A stretch of 64,000 nt of DNA from NCBI GenBank assembly GCA_902800525.1, contig CADCEV010000016.1, forward strand, positions 25,312-89,311. Direction: 5' to 3'. The DNA is from an uncultured Bacteroidales bacterium. Lineage in GTDB: Bacteria; Bacteroidota; Bacteroidia; Bacteroidales; Paludibacteraceae. Under the pieces are notes generated by a model that did not search any database, was not told where the DNA came from, and worked only from the letters and a program-made list of their open reading frames with translations. Below are positions 1-7,400 of the stretch, in pieces (position 1 is the stretch's first letter; each line of letters starts with the position of its first letter). The translations under genes were made by a program, and so were the position numbers.

Positions 1-62
1 ACAGGGAGGGAATAACTGATGCAAATCAGCGCGAGAAACGCTGTACGAAGGAGTTGCTTCAT
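1..62 (-). CDS. Partial CDS: start of an exported protein
   Basis: Only the first 20 codons lie in the window; the gene runs off the left edge. The start MKQLLRTAFLALICISYSLP is a typical type I signal peptide: basic start, hydrophobic core and polar end. The ATG is about 20 bp downstream of a clear Bacteroidota promoter. The mature protein is outside the window, so no function can be given. Confidence 0.6.
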   Translation of the reverse strand, partial: MKQLLRTAFLALICISYSLP

Positions 63-80
63 ATTATTTTTGAATTTCGG

Positions 81-114
81 TGCAAAGGTACTGCTTTTTT
101 TTGAGATACGCAAA
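81..114 (-). promoter_or_regulatory. Promoter of the partial exported-protein gene
   Basis: Leftward -7 element TACCTTTG (83-90) with a -33 TTTG at about 111-114 and an A-rich spacer. This matches the Bacteroidota consensus. Confidence 0.7.
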
Positions 115-167
115 TATTTTTTTCTTTTTGTTCACGAATTTAACAAATTAAACTAATTTTTTAGGGA

Positions 168-300
168 GCCGGACGATACTATCGCCCGGTTTATATTAAC
201 GGACGCCGATATGGGATGTCGGGATCAAATCCCGACCTAATGGACGAAGGGGGATAGGGAACGTCGCTTTGACAAGCGACGCAGGGGACGAAGGCGAGGG
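168..300. repeat. Cluster of REP-like hairpins with ATGGACGAAG tails
   Basis: Three palindromes lie in the gap between the partial gene and the HMA gene. The first is imperfect (about 171-191). The second is perfect: GTCGGGAT-CAA-ATCCCGAC at 218-236, followed three bases later by ATGGACGAAGG. The third is perfect: CGTCGCTT-TGAC-AAGCGACG at 262-281, followed by a GGGACGAAGG tail. The same hairpin, three-base gap and ATGGACGAAG layout occurs at the RAYT gene near 59.6 kb. Beyond these palindromes and a short repeat of GACGGTAGCGGGTT up to about 380, nothing else is seen in the gap. Confidence 0.6.
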
Positions 301-343
301 GGTAGCGATTAGAGCGCAGAGGTCAGACGGAAGCGGACTTCAG

Positions 344-670
344 TCAGACGGTAGCGGGTTGGACGACGGTAGCGGGTTTTTTGATCTTTTCGAAGGCTTT
401 GAGGAGCGTTGGGACGTCGGTTTTGGAGGGATTGTATGTGACGGTAACGGTTTTGGTTTTGAGGTCACAGACGATGTCCTTGACGCCTTTCTCAAAGGCT
501 ATGTTCTTCATGATTTTGTCAATACAGCCCTGGCAATGGAGGTCCACAGAGAGGACCACTATCTGCTTATCGGGCTTTGCCGCGTACGCGTTGCACAATT
601 CACAATTCACAATTCTTAGCCCTAAAAGGGGTGAAAGGAGTAGCAAGGCTACTAAGATATATTTTTTCAT
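344..670 (-). CDS. Exported heavy-metal-associated (HMA) domain protein
   Basis: About 108 residues. An N-terminal signal peptide (residues 1-18) is followed by one HMA fold with the metal-binding pair C46-x-x-C49 in the stretch VDLHCQGC. HMA domains bind Cu+ or similar soft metals as chaperones. The start at 670 was chosen because it opens directly on the signal peptide; longer in-frame starts add an arginine-rich segment lying inside feoB. The gene begins 8 bp after the feoB stop, so the two are almost certainly one operon. A heptamer array (595-615) encodes part of the linker, residues 19-26, and supplies an extra C-x-x-C (C23, C26). Role in iron or copper handling is inferred. Confidence 0.75.
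   Translation of the reverse strand: MKKYILVALLLLSPLLGLRIVNCELCNAYAAKPDKQIVVLSVDLHCQGCIDKIMKNIAFEKGVKDIVCDLKTKTVTVTYNPSKTDVPTLLKAFEKIKKPATVVQPATV
595..615. repeat. ACAATTC heptamer array, 3 units, inside the HMA gene
   Basis: Three perfect ACAATTC units. They are translated within the HMA protein as the segment around RIVNCELC, between the signal peptide and the metal-binding domain. Just beside it, 617-640 resembles the CCCTAAAAGG palindromic element seen in the TonB receptor at 50.4 kb. Confidence 0.85.
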
Positions 671-678
671 ATAAAACA

Positions 679-2355
679 TTACACTAAAATTATATTTCCG
701 ATCTGATAGACGAGGAAGGAGATGAGCCAGGCGAGGGCGAGGGAATGGAAAACGGTGAACCATGCCCAGACTTTGCCGGCTTCGCGTCTGAGGGTTGCAA
801 TCGTCGCCACACAGGGGAAATAGAGCAAGACGAAGAGCATGAAAGAGAACGCCGTGAGCGGTGTGAAACCTGCGGCAGAGATGTCTCCGCCGTAGAGGAT
901 AGCGAGCGTGGAGACAATCGCTTCCTTAGCAGGAAGGCCTGTGAGGAGACAGACGGACATTTTCCAATCAAAGCCCAAGGGTCCGAGAACCGGAGAAACG
1001 GCTTTTCCAATCATGGCGAGATAGGAGTTCTCCAAGTCTTCCAAGTTTTGAGTCGGGAAAAACTCCAAAGCCCAGATGATGATCGATGCCCATAAAATGA
1101 CCGTACAGATCTTCTGCAGGTAGTCGGCTACACGCTCCCAGATATGTGCGACGGTATTGCGCGCTTTGGGGAGACGGAAGAGCGGTAACTCGTTGACGGT
1201 ATCGTCGTTCTCCTGTTTGAACCACGGGGTGCGCTTCATGATAAAAGCAAAGAGCACGGAGAGACAAATGCCTATCGCGTAGAGTGAGATCATGACGAGG
1301 GCTTTGTGGTTTTGGAAGAAGGTATCGACGAAGAGCATATAGACCGGTAGTCGTGCCGAACAGGACATGAAAGGTACCATGAGCATGGTGAGTATGCGGT
1401 CCTTGGGGTTTTGTATATCCCTTGCCGCCATGATAGCGGGCACGTTGCAACCGAAGCCCATGAGCATTGGTACGAAGGAGCGTCCGTGAAGCCCGACTCG
1501 GTGCATGACCGTATCCATGATAAACGCCTCGCGCGCCATATATCCGCTGTCTTCCATGATCGAGATGAAGAAGAAGAGGATGATGATATTGGGCAGGAAA
1601 GCGAGCACCGCTCCGACACCTTTGAGCACGCCGTCGATGAAGAGGGATGAGAGCCAGTGGCTTTCCGCTCCATGGTGTGCGAGGATGTTGGTGAGCCATC
1701 CGCAGAGGGCGTCGATGCCGTTTTCTATCCATTCTTGCGGGTACGCGCCCAGGGTGAAAGTACACCAGAAGACGAAATAGAGGATAGCGAGCATGATCGG
1801 GAAACCGAGCCAGGGGTTGGTGAGGACCTTATCGATCTTCTCCAGCCGGGTCTGTTCCCGGTCATCCTTGGCGTGCGTGAGCGTTTGTGTGAGGACGCCA
1901 TGTACATATGCGGCATAGGTATCCTCGTCTCCCTGGTCGCGGAGGTGATAGATCGGGTGCGCGGTAGAAGCCGGCTTGGCGGCTACCTCTTTGACGAGTT
2001 CCAAGCAGTTGGTCATGCCATAATTCAGGCGGACGGAGAGGCGGCAAGTGGGCACACCGATCAGCTCTTGCAGTTTGGGTATATTGAGGGAGTGATCGGT
2101 TGCCAAAAGGAGATCATAGCGACCGATAGCGAGGACGATCTTCTGCTCCTCGTCGATGATATGCGGTGTGAGCATGAGTGATTCCTCGAGCCGCGTTGCA
2201 TCGACGACCTGCAGAACGACCTCATAGGCATGGCTATGGAGCCGGTCCAAGTCATGCACCTCCTCAAAGACCATTCCCTGAGGAGCTATGCGTTGCAAGG
2301 CTTCACAGAGGGAAGTTTTGCCGCTTTGCGCTATACCGACAACTGCTATTTTCAT
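679..2355 (-). CDS. feoB: FeoB-type ferrous iron transporter with a reduced G domain
   Basis: A 558-residue inner-membrane Fe(II) permease. The N-terminal G domain has a P-loop (GIAQSGKTS, residues 7-15), but I see no DxxG motif and the usual N-x-x-D is replaced by GRYD, so nucleotide binding may be altered. The membrane part has the FeoB Gate motifs (FGCNVPAIMAAR, then SCSARLPVY) and the second Gate copy near GLPAKEAIVSTL. FeoB proteins are commonly 700-800 residues; the shortening is in the G domain and no FeoA domain is fused. The start at 2355 begins directly with the P-loop strand. An HMA gene follows 8 bp later. The promoter lies so close that the mRNA is probably almost leaderless. Confidence 0.88.
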   Translation of the reverse strand: MKIAVVGIAQSGKTSLCEALQRIAPQGMVFEEVHDLDRLHSHAYEVVLQVVDATRLEESLMLTPHIIDEEQKIVLAIGRYDLLLATDHSLNIPKLQELIGVPTCRLSVRLNYGMTNCLELVKEVAAKPASTAHPIYHLRDQGDEDTYAAYVHGVLTQTLTHAKDDREQTRLEKIDKVLTNPWLGFPIMLAILYFVFWCTFTLGAYPQEWIENGIDALCGWLTNILAHHGAESHWLSSLFIDGVLKGVGAVLAFLPNIIILFFFISIMEDSGYMAREAFIMDTVMHRVGLHGRSFVPMLMGFGCNVPAIMAARDIQNPKDRILTMLMVPFMSCSARLPVYMLFVDTFFQNHKALVMISLYAIGICLSVLFAFIMKRTPWFKQENDDTVNELPLFRLPKARNTVAHIWERVADYLQKICTVILWASIIIWALEFFPTQNLEDLENSYLAMIGKAVSPVLGPLGFDWKMSVCLLTGLPAKEAIVSTLAILYGGDISAAGFTPLTAFSFMLFVLLYFPCVATIATLRREAGKVWAWFTVFHSLALAWLISFLVYQIGNIILV

Positions 2356-2363
2356 TCGGGGTG

Positions 2364-2395
2364 CAAAATTACTGCTTTTTTCGGATATGGGCAAT
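2364..2395 (-). promoter_or_regulatory. Promoter of the feoB-HMA operon
   Basis: Leftward -7 TAATTTTG at 2364-2371, preceded by an A-tract spacer. The predicted transcription start is only a few bases from the feoB ATG at 2355. No Fur box could be recognised. Confidence 0.6.
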
Positions 2396-2410
2396 ACCTA
2401 AAAGTGGGGA

Positions 2411-2484
2411 ATTTACAATTTACAATTCACAATTCACAATTTACAATGCACAATGCACAATGCACAATGCACAATGCACAATTA
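2411..2484. repeat. ACAATTT/ACAATTC/ACAATGC heptamer array, about 10 units
   Basis: Ten consecutive 7-bp units (2415-2484) in three variants: two kinds at the left, then five identical ACAATGC units. It fills the gap between pepD and feoB. The last unit supplies the TAA stop codon of pepD (2482-2484). Confidence 0.9.
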
Positions 2485-4014
2485 TAGTGAGCGGAGGGTT
2501 TGGCAGAGCCAGTTATAGCAACGCTCGGTGGAAGGGATAGAAAGACGCTCCTGCGGCGAGTGCACACCGTACATCTGCGGGCCGATGGAGACCATGTCGA
2601 GATACGGGTACTTCTCGAGGAAAAGTCCGCACTCCAGTCCGGCATGGATAGCCAACACTTTGGGTTCGGCTTTGAAGAGGTCCATATATGCCTTTTTTAC
2701 CACTTCGAGCAAGGGTGAGTTGGGGTTCGGCGCCCATCCGGGGTATCCGTCGCCGTGTGTCACCTCGTCGCACGCCAAAGAGAGCGCTTGCTCTACCGCC
2801 CATTTGAGATGATGCTTGGAGGGCTCTTTGGAGGAACGCTGGGAGGTGTTGATTTCGATATAAGAGCCTAACCCCGACAATGTTCTACGGACGGCCACCG
2901 GCAGTCCGATCGAGCAGAGCTCTTCACCCATAAAGGGAAGGGAGGAAGGTTCTTGCTTCATTTTGATGGAGGCGAGGTTAGTGGATGTTTCGACGAGTCC
3001 GGGCATTTCACGGCTCATAGCGATCATGCCGTGCGGACACTCACAGAGCGCCATGATAAGACGGTATGCTTTGTCGGCAGGGATGAAGGTCTCAGGCATG
3101 TCCGTTGTTTCGAGCTCGAGACGCATATCTTTCTCCACTTCTCCGAAGACTCCTTCCATCTGCGCCACAAAATGATTCCACTCGATGCGGATCTGCTCTT
3201 TGTACGCCATAGGGATCGTGATCACGGCTTGTGCCTCGCGTGCTATGGCGTTGCGGAGGTTTCCACCGTGGATAGAGGCGAGTTGAATCTCCGTTTGCGG
3301 CCAGATACGCGCCAAGAACCACACAATGAGTTGGTTAGCGTTCGCACGGCCTTTGTTGATATCATCTCCGGAGTGGCCACCCATTAGGCCGCTTACGGAT
3401 AAGCGGATTGCGATTGACGATTGGACGATTGACGATGTACGATTGACCGGTTCATAGTGCATTTTAGCGAGGGTGTCGATGCCACCTGCACATCCGATGA
3501 AGATCTGGCCATCGTCTTCGGAATCGAGATTGATAAGACGTTTGCTTTGGAGCATGCCGTTCTGAAGCTTCATCGCGCCGGTGAGTCCTGTCTCTTCGTC
3601 CACGGTAAAGAGACACTCGATAGCCGGGTGTTGCAGTTCGGGATCAGTGATAGCCGCAAGCGCCATGGAGATACCGATACCATCGTCGCCTCCGAGGGTC
3701 GTTCCTTTGGCTTTGAGCCATTCGCCGTCGATATAGGTTTCGATAGGGTCGTTCATGAAATCATGGGACACGTCGCCGTTCTTCTCGCAGACCATGTCCA
3801 TGTGCGCCTGGAGGATCACTCCCTCGTGATCTTCATATCCGGGTGTAGCAGGCACGCGCATAATGACGTTCATCGCTTCGTCGGCTACACACTCGATACC
3901 ATGCTCCGCCGCCCAAGTCTGCAACCAGCGGCTGATTTTCTCCTCGTGTTTGGACGGACGAGGCACCTGACAAATTTGAGAAAAGATCTCAAATACTCTT
4001 TCGCTTTTATTCAT
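2482..4014 (-). CDS. pepD: Aminoacyl-histidine dipeptidase (M20 family)
   Basis: 510 residues; cytosolic dinuclear zinc dipeptidase cleaving Xaa-His and other dipeptides. M20 metal-site motifs are visible: QAHMDMVCEK (first His ligand), GDDGIGISMA, the catalytic and bridging pair in FTVDEETG, NLDSEDDG, and the C-terminal AIHAGLECG. The dimerisation domain has SGLMGGHSGDDI. The protein is slightly longer than the usual 485 or so. The extra stretch around residues 187-200 (NRTSSIVQSSIAIR) is encoded by a 7/8-bp tandem array and sits just before the dimerisation domain. Single gene with its own promoter; the stop codon lies in a second repeat array. Confidence 0.92.
   Translation of the reverse strand: MNKSERVFEIFSQICQVPRPSKHEEKISRWLQTWAAEHGIECVADEAMNVIMRVPATPGYEDHEGVILQAHMDMVCEKNGDVSHDFMNDPIETYIDGEWLKAKGTTLGGDDGIGISMALAAITDPELQHPAIECLFTVDEETGLTGAMKLQNGMLQSKRLINLDSEDDGQIFIGCAGGIDTLAKMHYEPVNRTSSIVQSSIAIRLSVSGLMGGHSGDDINKGRANANQLIVWFLARIWPQTEIQLASIHGGNLRNAIAREAQAVITIPMAYKEQIRIEWNHFVAQMEGVFGEVEKDMRLELETTDMPETFIPADKAYRLIMALCECPHGMIAMSREMPGLVETSTNLASIKMKQEPSSLPFMGEELCSIGLPVAVRRTLSGLGSYIEINTSQRSSKEPSKHHLKWAVEQALSLACDEVTHGDGYPGWAPNPNSPLLEVVKKAYMDLFKAEPKVLAIHAGLECGLFLEKYPYLDMVSIGPQMYGVHSPQERLSIPSTERCYNWLCQTLRSL
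3403..3448. repeat. CGATTGA 7/8-bp array inside pepD
   Basis: Imperfect units GATTGAC, GATTGGAC, GATTGAC, GATGTAC, GATTGAC. The array is translated in frame as a Ser/Ile-rich insert in PepD. The same unit type recurs between genes at 4938-4977. Confidence 0.75.
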
Positions 4015-4055
4015 TTTTGAAGTCTATTTTTAGCAATTTTACTCAAAATCGGGCA

Positions 4056-4063
4056 CAAAGTTA
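4056..4063 (-). promoter_or_regulatory. Promoter -7 element of pepD
   Basis: Leftward TAACTTTG, about 42 bp upstream of the pepD start. The -33 element is weak. Confidence 0.55.
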
Positions 4064-4101
4064 CAAAAAATAATTGAAAAATGAAAATTGAAAATAGAAA
4101 A

Positions 4102-4133
4102 TTTGCGTATTTCGTAAAAAAATAGTACCTTTG
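4102..4133 (+). promoter_or_regulatory. Promoter of the outer-membrane barrel gene
   Basis: -33 TTTGCG at 4102-4107 and -7 TACCTTTG at 4126-4133. The predicted start of transcription near 4140 leaves a leader of about 20 bases before the ATG at 4163. Confidence 0.7.
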
Positions 4134-4162
4134 CAGTCGTTTTTATGATACAAAAGAGCCAT

Positions 4163-4936
4163 ATGAGTAAAAAACAGTATATCTATATCGTCATTTTGCT
4201 GTCTTTCTGCGTTAGTTCGTTATATGCGCAGGAGAGCAGCAAACCGGTGTTCCAATTGGAGGATAACACGTTCTTCGATCCGGACGCGAACAAGGAGGTG
4301 AAGGAGCAGTATTCGTTCGGCGTTGAATACCGGATAGAGGCGGGTTTTCAACAGGACTACCAGCGCGCACAGAATATCTCTTTCCCGGATCTATATCTGA
4401 ACGGTGTTCGTCTGGGTGCTACTTTCACGTTCAAGCTGCCGCTTCATTTCAACTTGCAGACGGGTTTGCTGTACACCTTATTGTATGGCAGACACGAGCA
4501 ACACTGGCGGAGTATGGATGCAGTAGAGAGCCAAACGGAGTATATCCACCACCGTGTATTGGCGCATAATTTGACCGTTCCGGTGAGAGTGTTTTACATC
4601 ATTCCGGTTTGGAAAGAGCTGAACTTGTTTTTCTACACCGGTCCGCAGTTACATATCGGCATGGCGCAGAATGACTACCTGGAGCGCCGTTTGAGCGAAG
4701 GTGCTTATAACTGGCTGAAAAAGCAAGGTATTCCGACCGATCCGTATGACCGAATGGCGGACGAGTTAGTGCGTGCGAACATCCAATGGGGCGTCGGAGG
4801 CGGTCTGGAATGGAACCGGTATCGGTTGCAGAGCGGCTATGATTTTGGTCTGAATAACTTGGTAAAACATAAACAAACCCCAAACCAGTACATGAGCGAA
4901 TGGGGATGGTATGTTAGTTTTAGCTACAGACTGTAG
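4163..4936 (+). CDS. Outer-membrane beta-barrel protein (hypothetical)
   Basis: 257 residues. A signal peptide ending VSSLYA-QE (about residues 1-22) is followed by alternating amphipathic strands rich in Tyr and Trp, ending in an aromatic-rich strand (WGWYVSFSYRL) typical of the last strand of a barrel. Resembles small Bacteroidota barrels of the PorT or outer-membrane beta-barrel class. The start at 4163 was preferred over 4145 because an AAAAGAG ribosome-binding-like stretch precedes it and 4145 would sit almost at the transcription start. Function unknown. It precedes the thiamine receptor gene, but the riboswitch between them argues for separate control. Confidence 0.7.
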   Translation: MSKKQYIYIVILLSFCVSSLYAQESSKPVFQLEDNTFFDPDANKEVKEQYSFGVEYRIEAGFQQDYQRAQNISFPDLYLNGVRLGATFTFKLPLHFNLQTGLLYTLLYGRHEQHWRSMDAVESQTEYIHHRVLAHNLTVPVRVFYIIPVWKELNLFFYTGPQLHIGMAQNDYLERRLSEGAYNWLKKQGIPTDPYDRMADELVRANIQWGVGGGLEWNRYRLQSGYDFGLNNLVKHKQTPNQYMSEWGWYVSFSYRL

Positions 4937-4937
4937 A

Positions 4938-4985
4938 TATTGACGATTGGACGATTGACAATTTACGATTGATTGTTCTATTGAT
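4938..4985. repeat. GACGATTG-type heptamer repeats between genes
   Basis: Imperfect 7/8-bp units (GACGATTG, GACGATT, GACAATTT, ACGATTGATTG) directly after the barrel gene and before the riboswitch. They are the same unit class as the array inside pepD. Confidence 0.65.
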
Positions 4986-5034
4986 ATAAATTGTACGATT
5001 GTCCGCCGCAAGGCAAATTGAAAATAATTATTAA

Positions 5035-5122
5035 TCATTCGGGGTGCTTTTCGCTTGTGCAAAGCTTCCAGCTGAGATTACACCCGCTGAACTTGGGCAG
5101 GTAATGCTGCTAAAGAAAATGA
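5035..5122 (+). promoter_or_regulatory. TPP (thiamine pyrophosphate) riboswitch
   Basis: Matches the THI-box core in order. GGGGTGC at 5041-5047 is the 5' side of P2; GCTGAGATTACACCC at about 5071-5085 carries the invariant CTGAGA and the P2 3' side; then come TGAACTTGGGCAGG and TAATGCTGC, with the P5 pair GCAG/CTGC. The likely closing helix P1 pairs TCATT (5035-5039) with AATGA (5118-5122), which contains the start codon at 5119-5121. TPP binding would therefore hide the AUG directly, giving translational repression. I infer repression by thiamine for the downstream TonB receptor. Confidence 0.93.
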
Positions 5123-7377
5123 AACAAACATCTTTTTTCATCAACCAAGCTTGGTTGATTGTTGCGAGTGCAAGTACGCTCGCTGTGTCTGCGCCAATGC
5201 GTGCGCAAGAGAATGTGGACACTCTGTCCACGAGTGATTTTCAGATCCAGGAGATTGTAGTATCTACCAAGCGAGTCCAACAGACGACGCTATCTAACAC
5301 AGTAGTCAAGAACGAAGATTTGAACCGCGATAATACGGGTCAGAACTTACCGTATCTGCTCAGTACAACACCGGGCTTGCAGGTGACTTCCGATGACGGT
5401 TTGGGCGTGGGTTACACCTATTTCCGTGTCCGCGGAACAGACCACACGCGTATAAACATGACGGTTAACGATGTGCCACTGAATGACGGCGAAAGTCAGT
5501 CGGTTTTCTGGGTTAATATGACGGATATGAGTTCGTCACTCTCGTCTATTGACGTGCAGCGCGGCGTGGGAACGAGTACGAACGGGTCAGCCTCCTTCGG
5601 TGCGAGTCTGAACATGCGTACAGACGACCCTTTACTGAAAAGAGGAGAGACGGACCGAAGCCATTTCAAGCTGGCATTTAACGGCGGTATGTACAATACG
5701 TTCCGAGAGATGGCGAGTGCGCATATCGTACTGCCCTGTCAATGGGTCGCGAATGCGCGATTCAGCAAAGTCAATTCCGACGGATTCCTCTATCACTCCA
5801 ATAGTGACCTGCTGAGTTACTACGGAGATTTCGGTTGGTATGGCAAGAAGACCCAGGTGGTAGGACGTCTTTTCGGTGGCAATGAGAAGACAGCGCAGGC
5901 ATGGGAAGGTGTGGATTATGAGACCGCTTACGGGTTCAAGGGAAAAGACCGCCGTTACAACCCTGCCGACTCGCTGAACTGGGACATGTACGGTCAGCAG
6001 AATGTGCAGTTAGCGGTAACCCACCGTTTTACGCCTCAATGGAGCCTGAATGCGACGCTGCACTACACACACGGCAAAGGCGACTACGAGCAGTACAAAA
6101 AGAAGAAATACAGTTATTGGGGCTTGAGCGACAGCGGAAAGAGTTACGGCTTTTACCAGAAATGGCTGGAGAACCATTTTGGCGGCGCAGTGGTGTCCGC
6201 CAAATATATCTCCGAGCAGATAGATGCGCAGATAGGCGCCGCAGCCAATGACTACATCGGTGCACACTGGGGTATATTGGATTATCTGGAGACTCCTTCC
6301 GCTACCCATCTGCCATTCCATTACGAGTACTACCGCAACAGCGCCAACAAATGGGATTTCAACACCTATGCCAAAGTCAACTGGCGGGTTATCAACAAGG
6401 CGCAGGAGAAATTATCGCTCTACGCGGACATGCAATACCGCTTCATCCGCTATACGATGCGTGGTGTCAGTGACGATAGTATGATGGATCTGCCGTTCGA
6501 CAAGGATTTTCATTTCTTCAACCCGAAAGCCGGTTTAACCTATCAGAACAGAGGACATTTGTTGTCCGGTTCGTTCGCATTGGCTAACCGTGAGCCAAGT
6601 CGTGCAAACTACACGGAGAATATCTATTACGATGCTACGACAAAGACTTATGTGGGCAAAATGCCGGAAGCGGAGAAGTTATTCGACTACGAGTTAGGCT
6701 ACACGTACGCGCACTCGCGTTTTCATATAGGTGTCAATTTCTATTATATGGACTACGACAATCAGTTGGTGTTGACCGGACGTGTGAACGATGTTGGCAA
6801 ACAGAGTACCACCAACGTGAAAGACTCATACCGCATGGGTATGGAGTTGATGGGAGGCGTACGAATTACTGACTTTTTCCGATGGGAAGGCAACTTGGTT
6901 CTGAGCCGCAACAAGATACAGAACTACACCGAGACCATCACCCTGTATGATGACAACTGGGAGTGGATAGGCGAAAAAGAGGTGTTCTTCAAAGAGACCA
7001 CGATCGCCTTCTCGCCGACCATCACAGCTATGAGCCTCTTTACCTTCGATTATGCCGGGTTTATAGGCAACATCCAAACCAACGTGACCGGCAAGCAATA
7101 TCTGGACAACACGCAGAACGAGACCGCCGCGCTGAAAGCCTATACAACGACCAATGTGCATTTGGAGTACAACTTGCCGATGCAGAAATGGTGTAGCGGT
7201 CAACAGGGCGTGCCGGATCTTAAGATACTATGCCAAATCAACAATATCTTTGACGCAAAGTACGCCTCGAACGGCGGCAGCGACTGCTCGTATTTCCAGA
7301 ACGGCAAAGCGTGCTGGCCGTGGTACTACGCGCAAGCGGGTATCAACGTGCATGCCGGATTTGTAGTACAATGGTAA
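5119..7377 (+). CDS. TonB-dependent receptor, probable thiamine transporter
   Basis: 752 residues; outer-membrane, TonB-driven receptor. A signal peptide (about 1-29, ending APMRA-QE) is followed by a short N-terminal stretch with IQEIVVSTKRV like a TonB box region. The plug domain has LPYLLSTTPGLQVTSDDGLG, FRVRGTDHTRINMTVNDVPL and the GVGTSTNGSASFGASLN segment, and the 22-strand barrel ends in an aromatic strand (GINVHAGFVVQW). The start at 5119 was chosen because upstream in-frame codons lie inside the riboswitch and the signal peptide begins here. The TPP riboswitch assigns thiamine or a phosphate ester as the likely cargo; this is inference from regulation, a recognised link for TPP-controlled TonB receptors in Bacteroidota. 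Confidence 0.88.
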   Translation: MKQTSFFINQAWLIVASASTLAVSAPMRAQENVDTLSTSDFQIQEIVVSTKRVQQTTLSNTVVKNEDLNRDNTGQNLPYLLSTTPGLQVTSDDGLGVGYTYFRVRGTDHTRINMTVNDVPLNDGESQSVFWVNMTDMSSSLSSIDVQRGVGTSTNGSASFGASLNMRTDDPLLKRGETDRSHFKLAFNGGMYNTFREMASAHIVLPCQWVANARFSKVNSDGFLYHSNSDLLSYYGDFGWYGKKTQVVGRLFGGNEKTAQAWEGVDYETAYGFKGKDRRYNPADSLNWDMYGQQNVQLAVTHRFTPQWSLNATLHYTHGKGDYEQYKKKKYSYWGLSDSGKSYGFYQKWLENHFGGAVVSAKYISEQIDAQIGAAANDYIGAHWGILDYLETPSATHLPFHYEYYRNSANKWDFNTYAKVNWRVINKAQEKLSLYADMQYRFIRYTMRGVSDDSMMDLPFDKDFHFFNPKAGLTYQNRGHLLSGSFALANREPSRANYTENIYYDATTKTYVGKMPEAEKLFDYELGYTYAHSRFHIGVNFYYMDYDNQLVLTGRVNDVGKQSTTNVKDSYRMGMELMGGVRITDFFRWEGNLVLSRNKIQNYTETITLYDDNWEWIGEKEVFFKETTIAFSPTITAMSLFTFDYAGFIGNIQTNVTGKQYLDNTQNETAALKAYTTTNVHLEYNLPMQKWCSGQQGVPDLKILCQINNIFDAKYASNGGSDCSYFQNGKACWPWYYAQAGINVHAGFVVQW

Positions 7378-7400
7378 GGAACGTGCATGTACGCGCGCGA

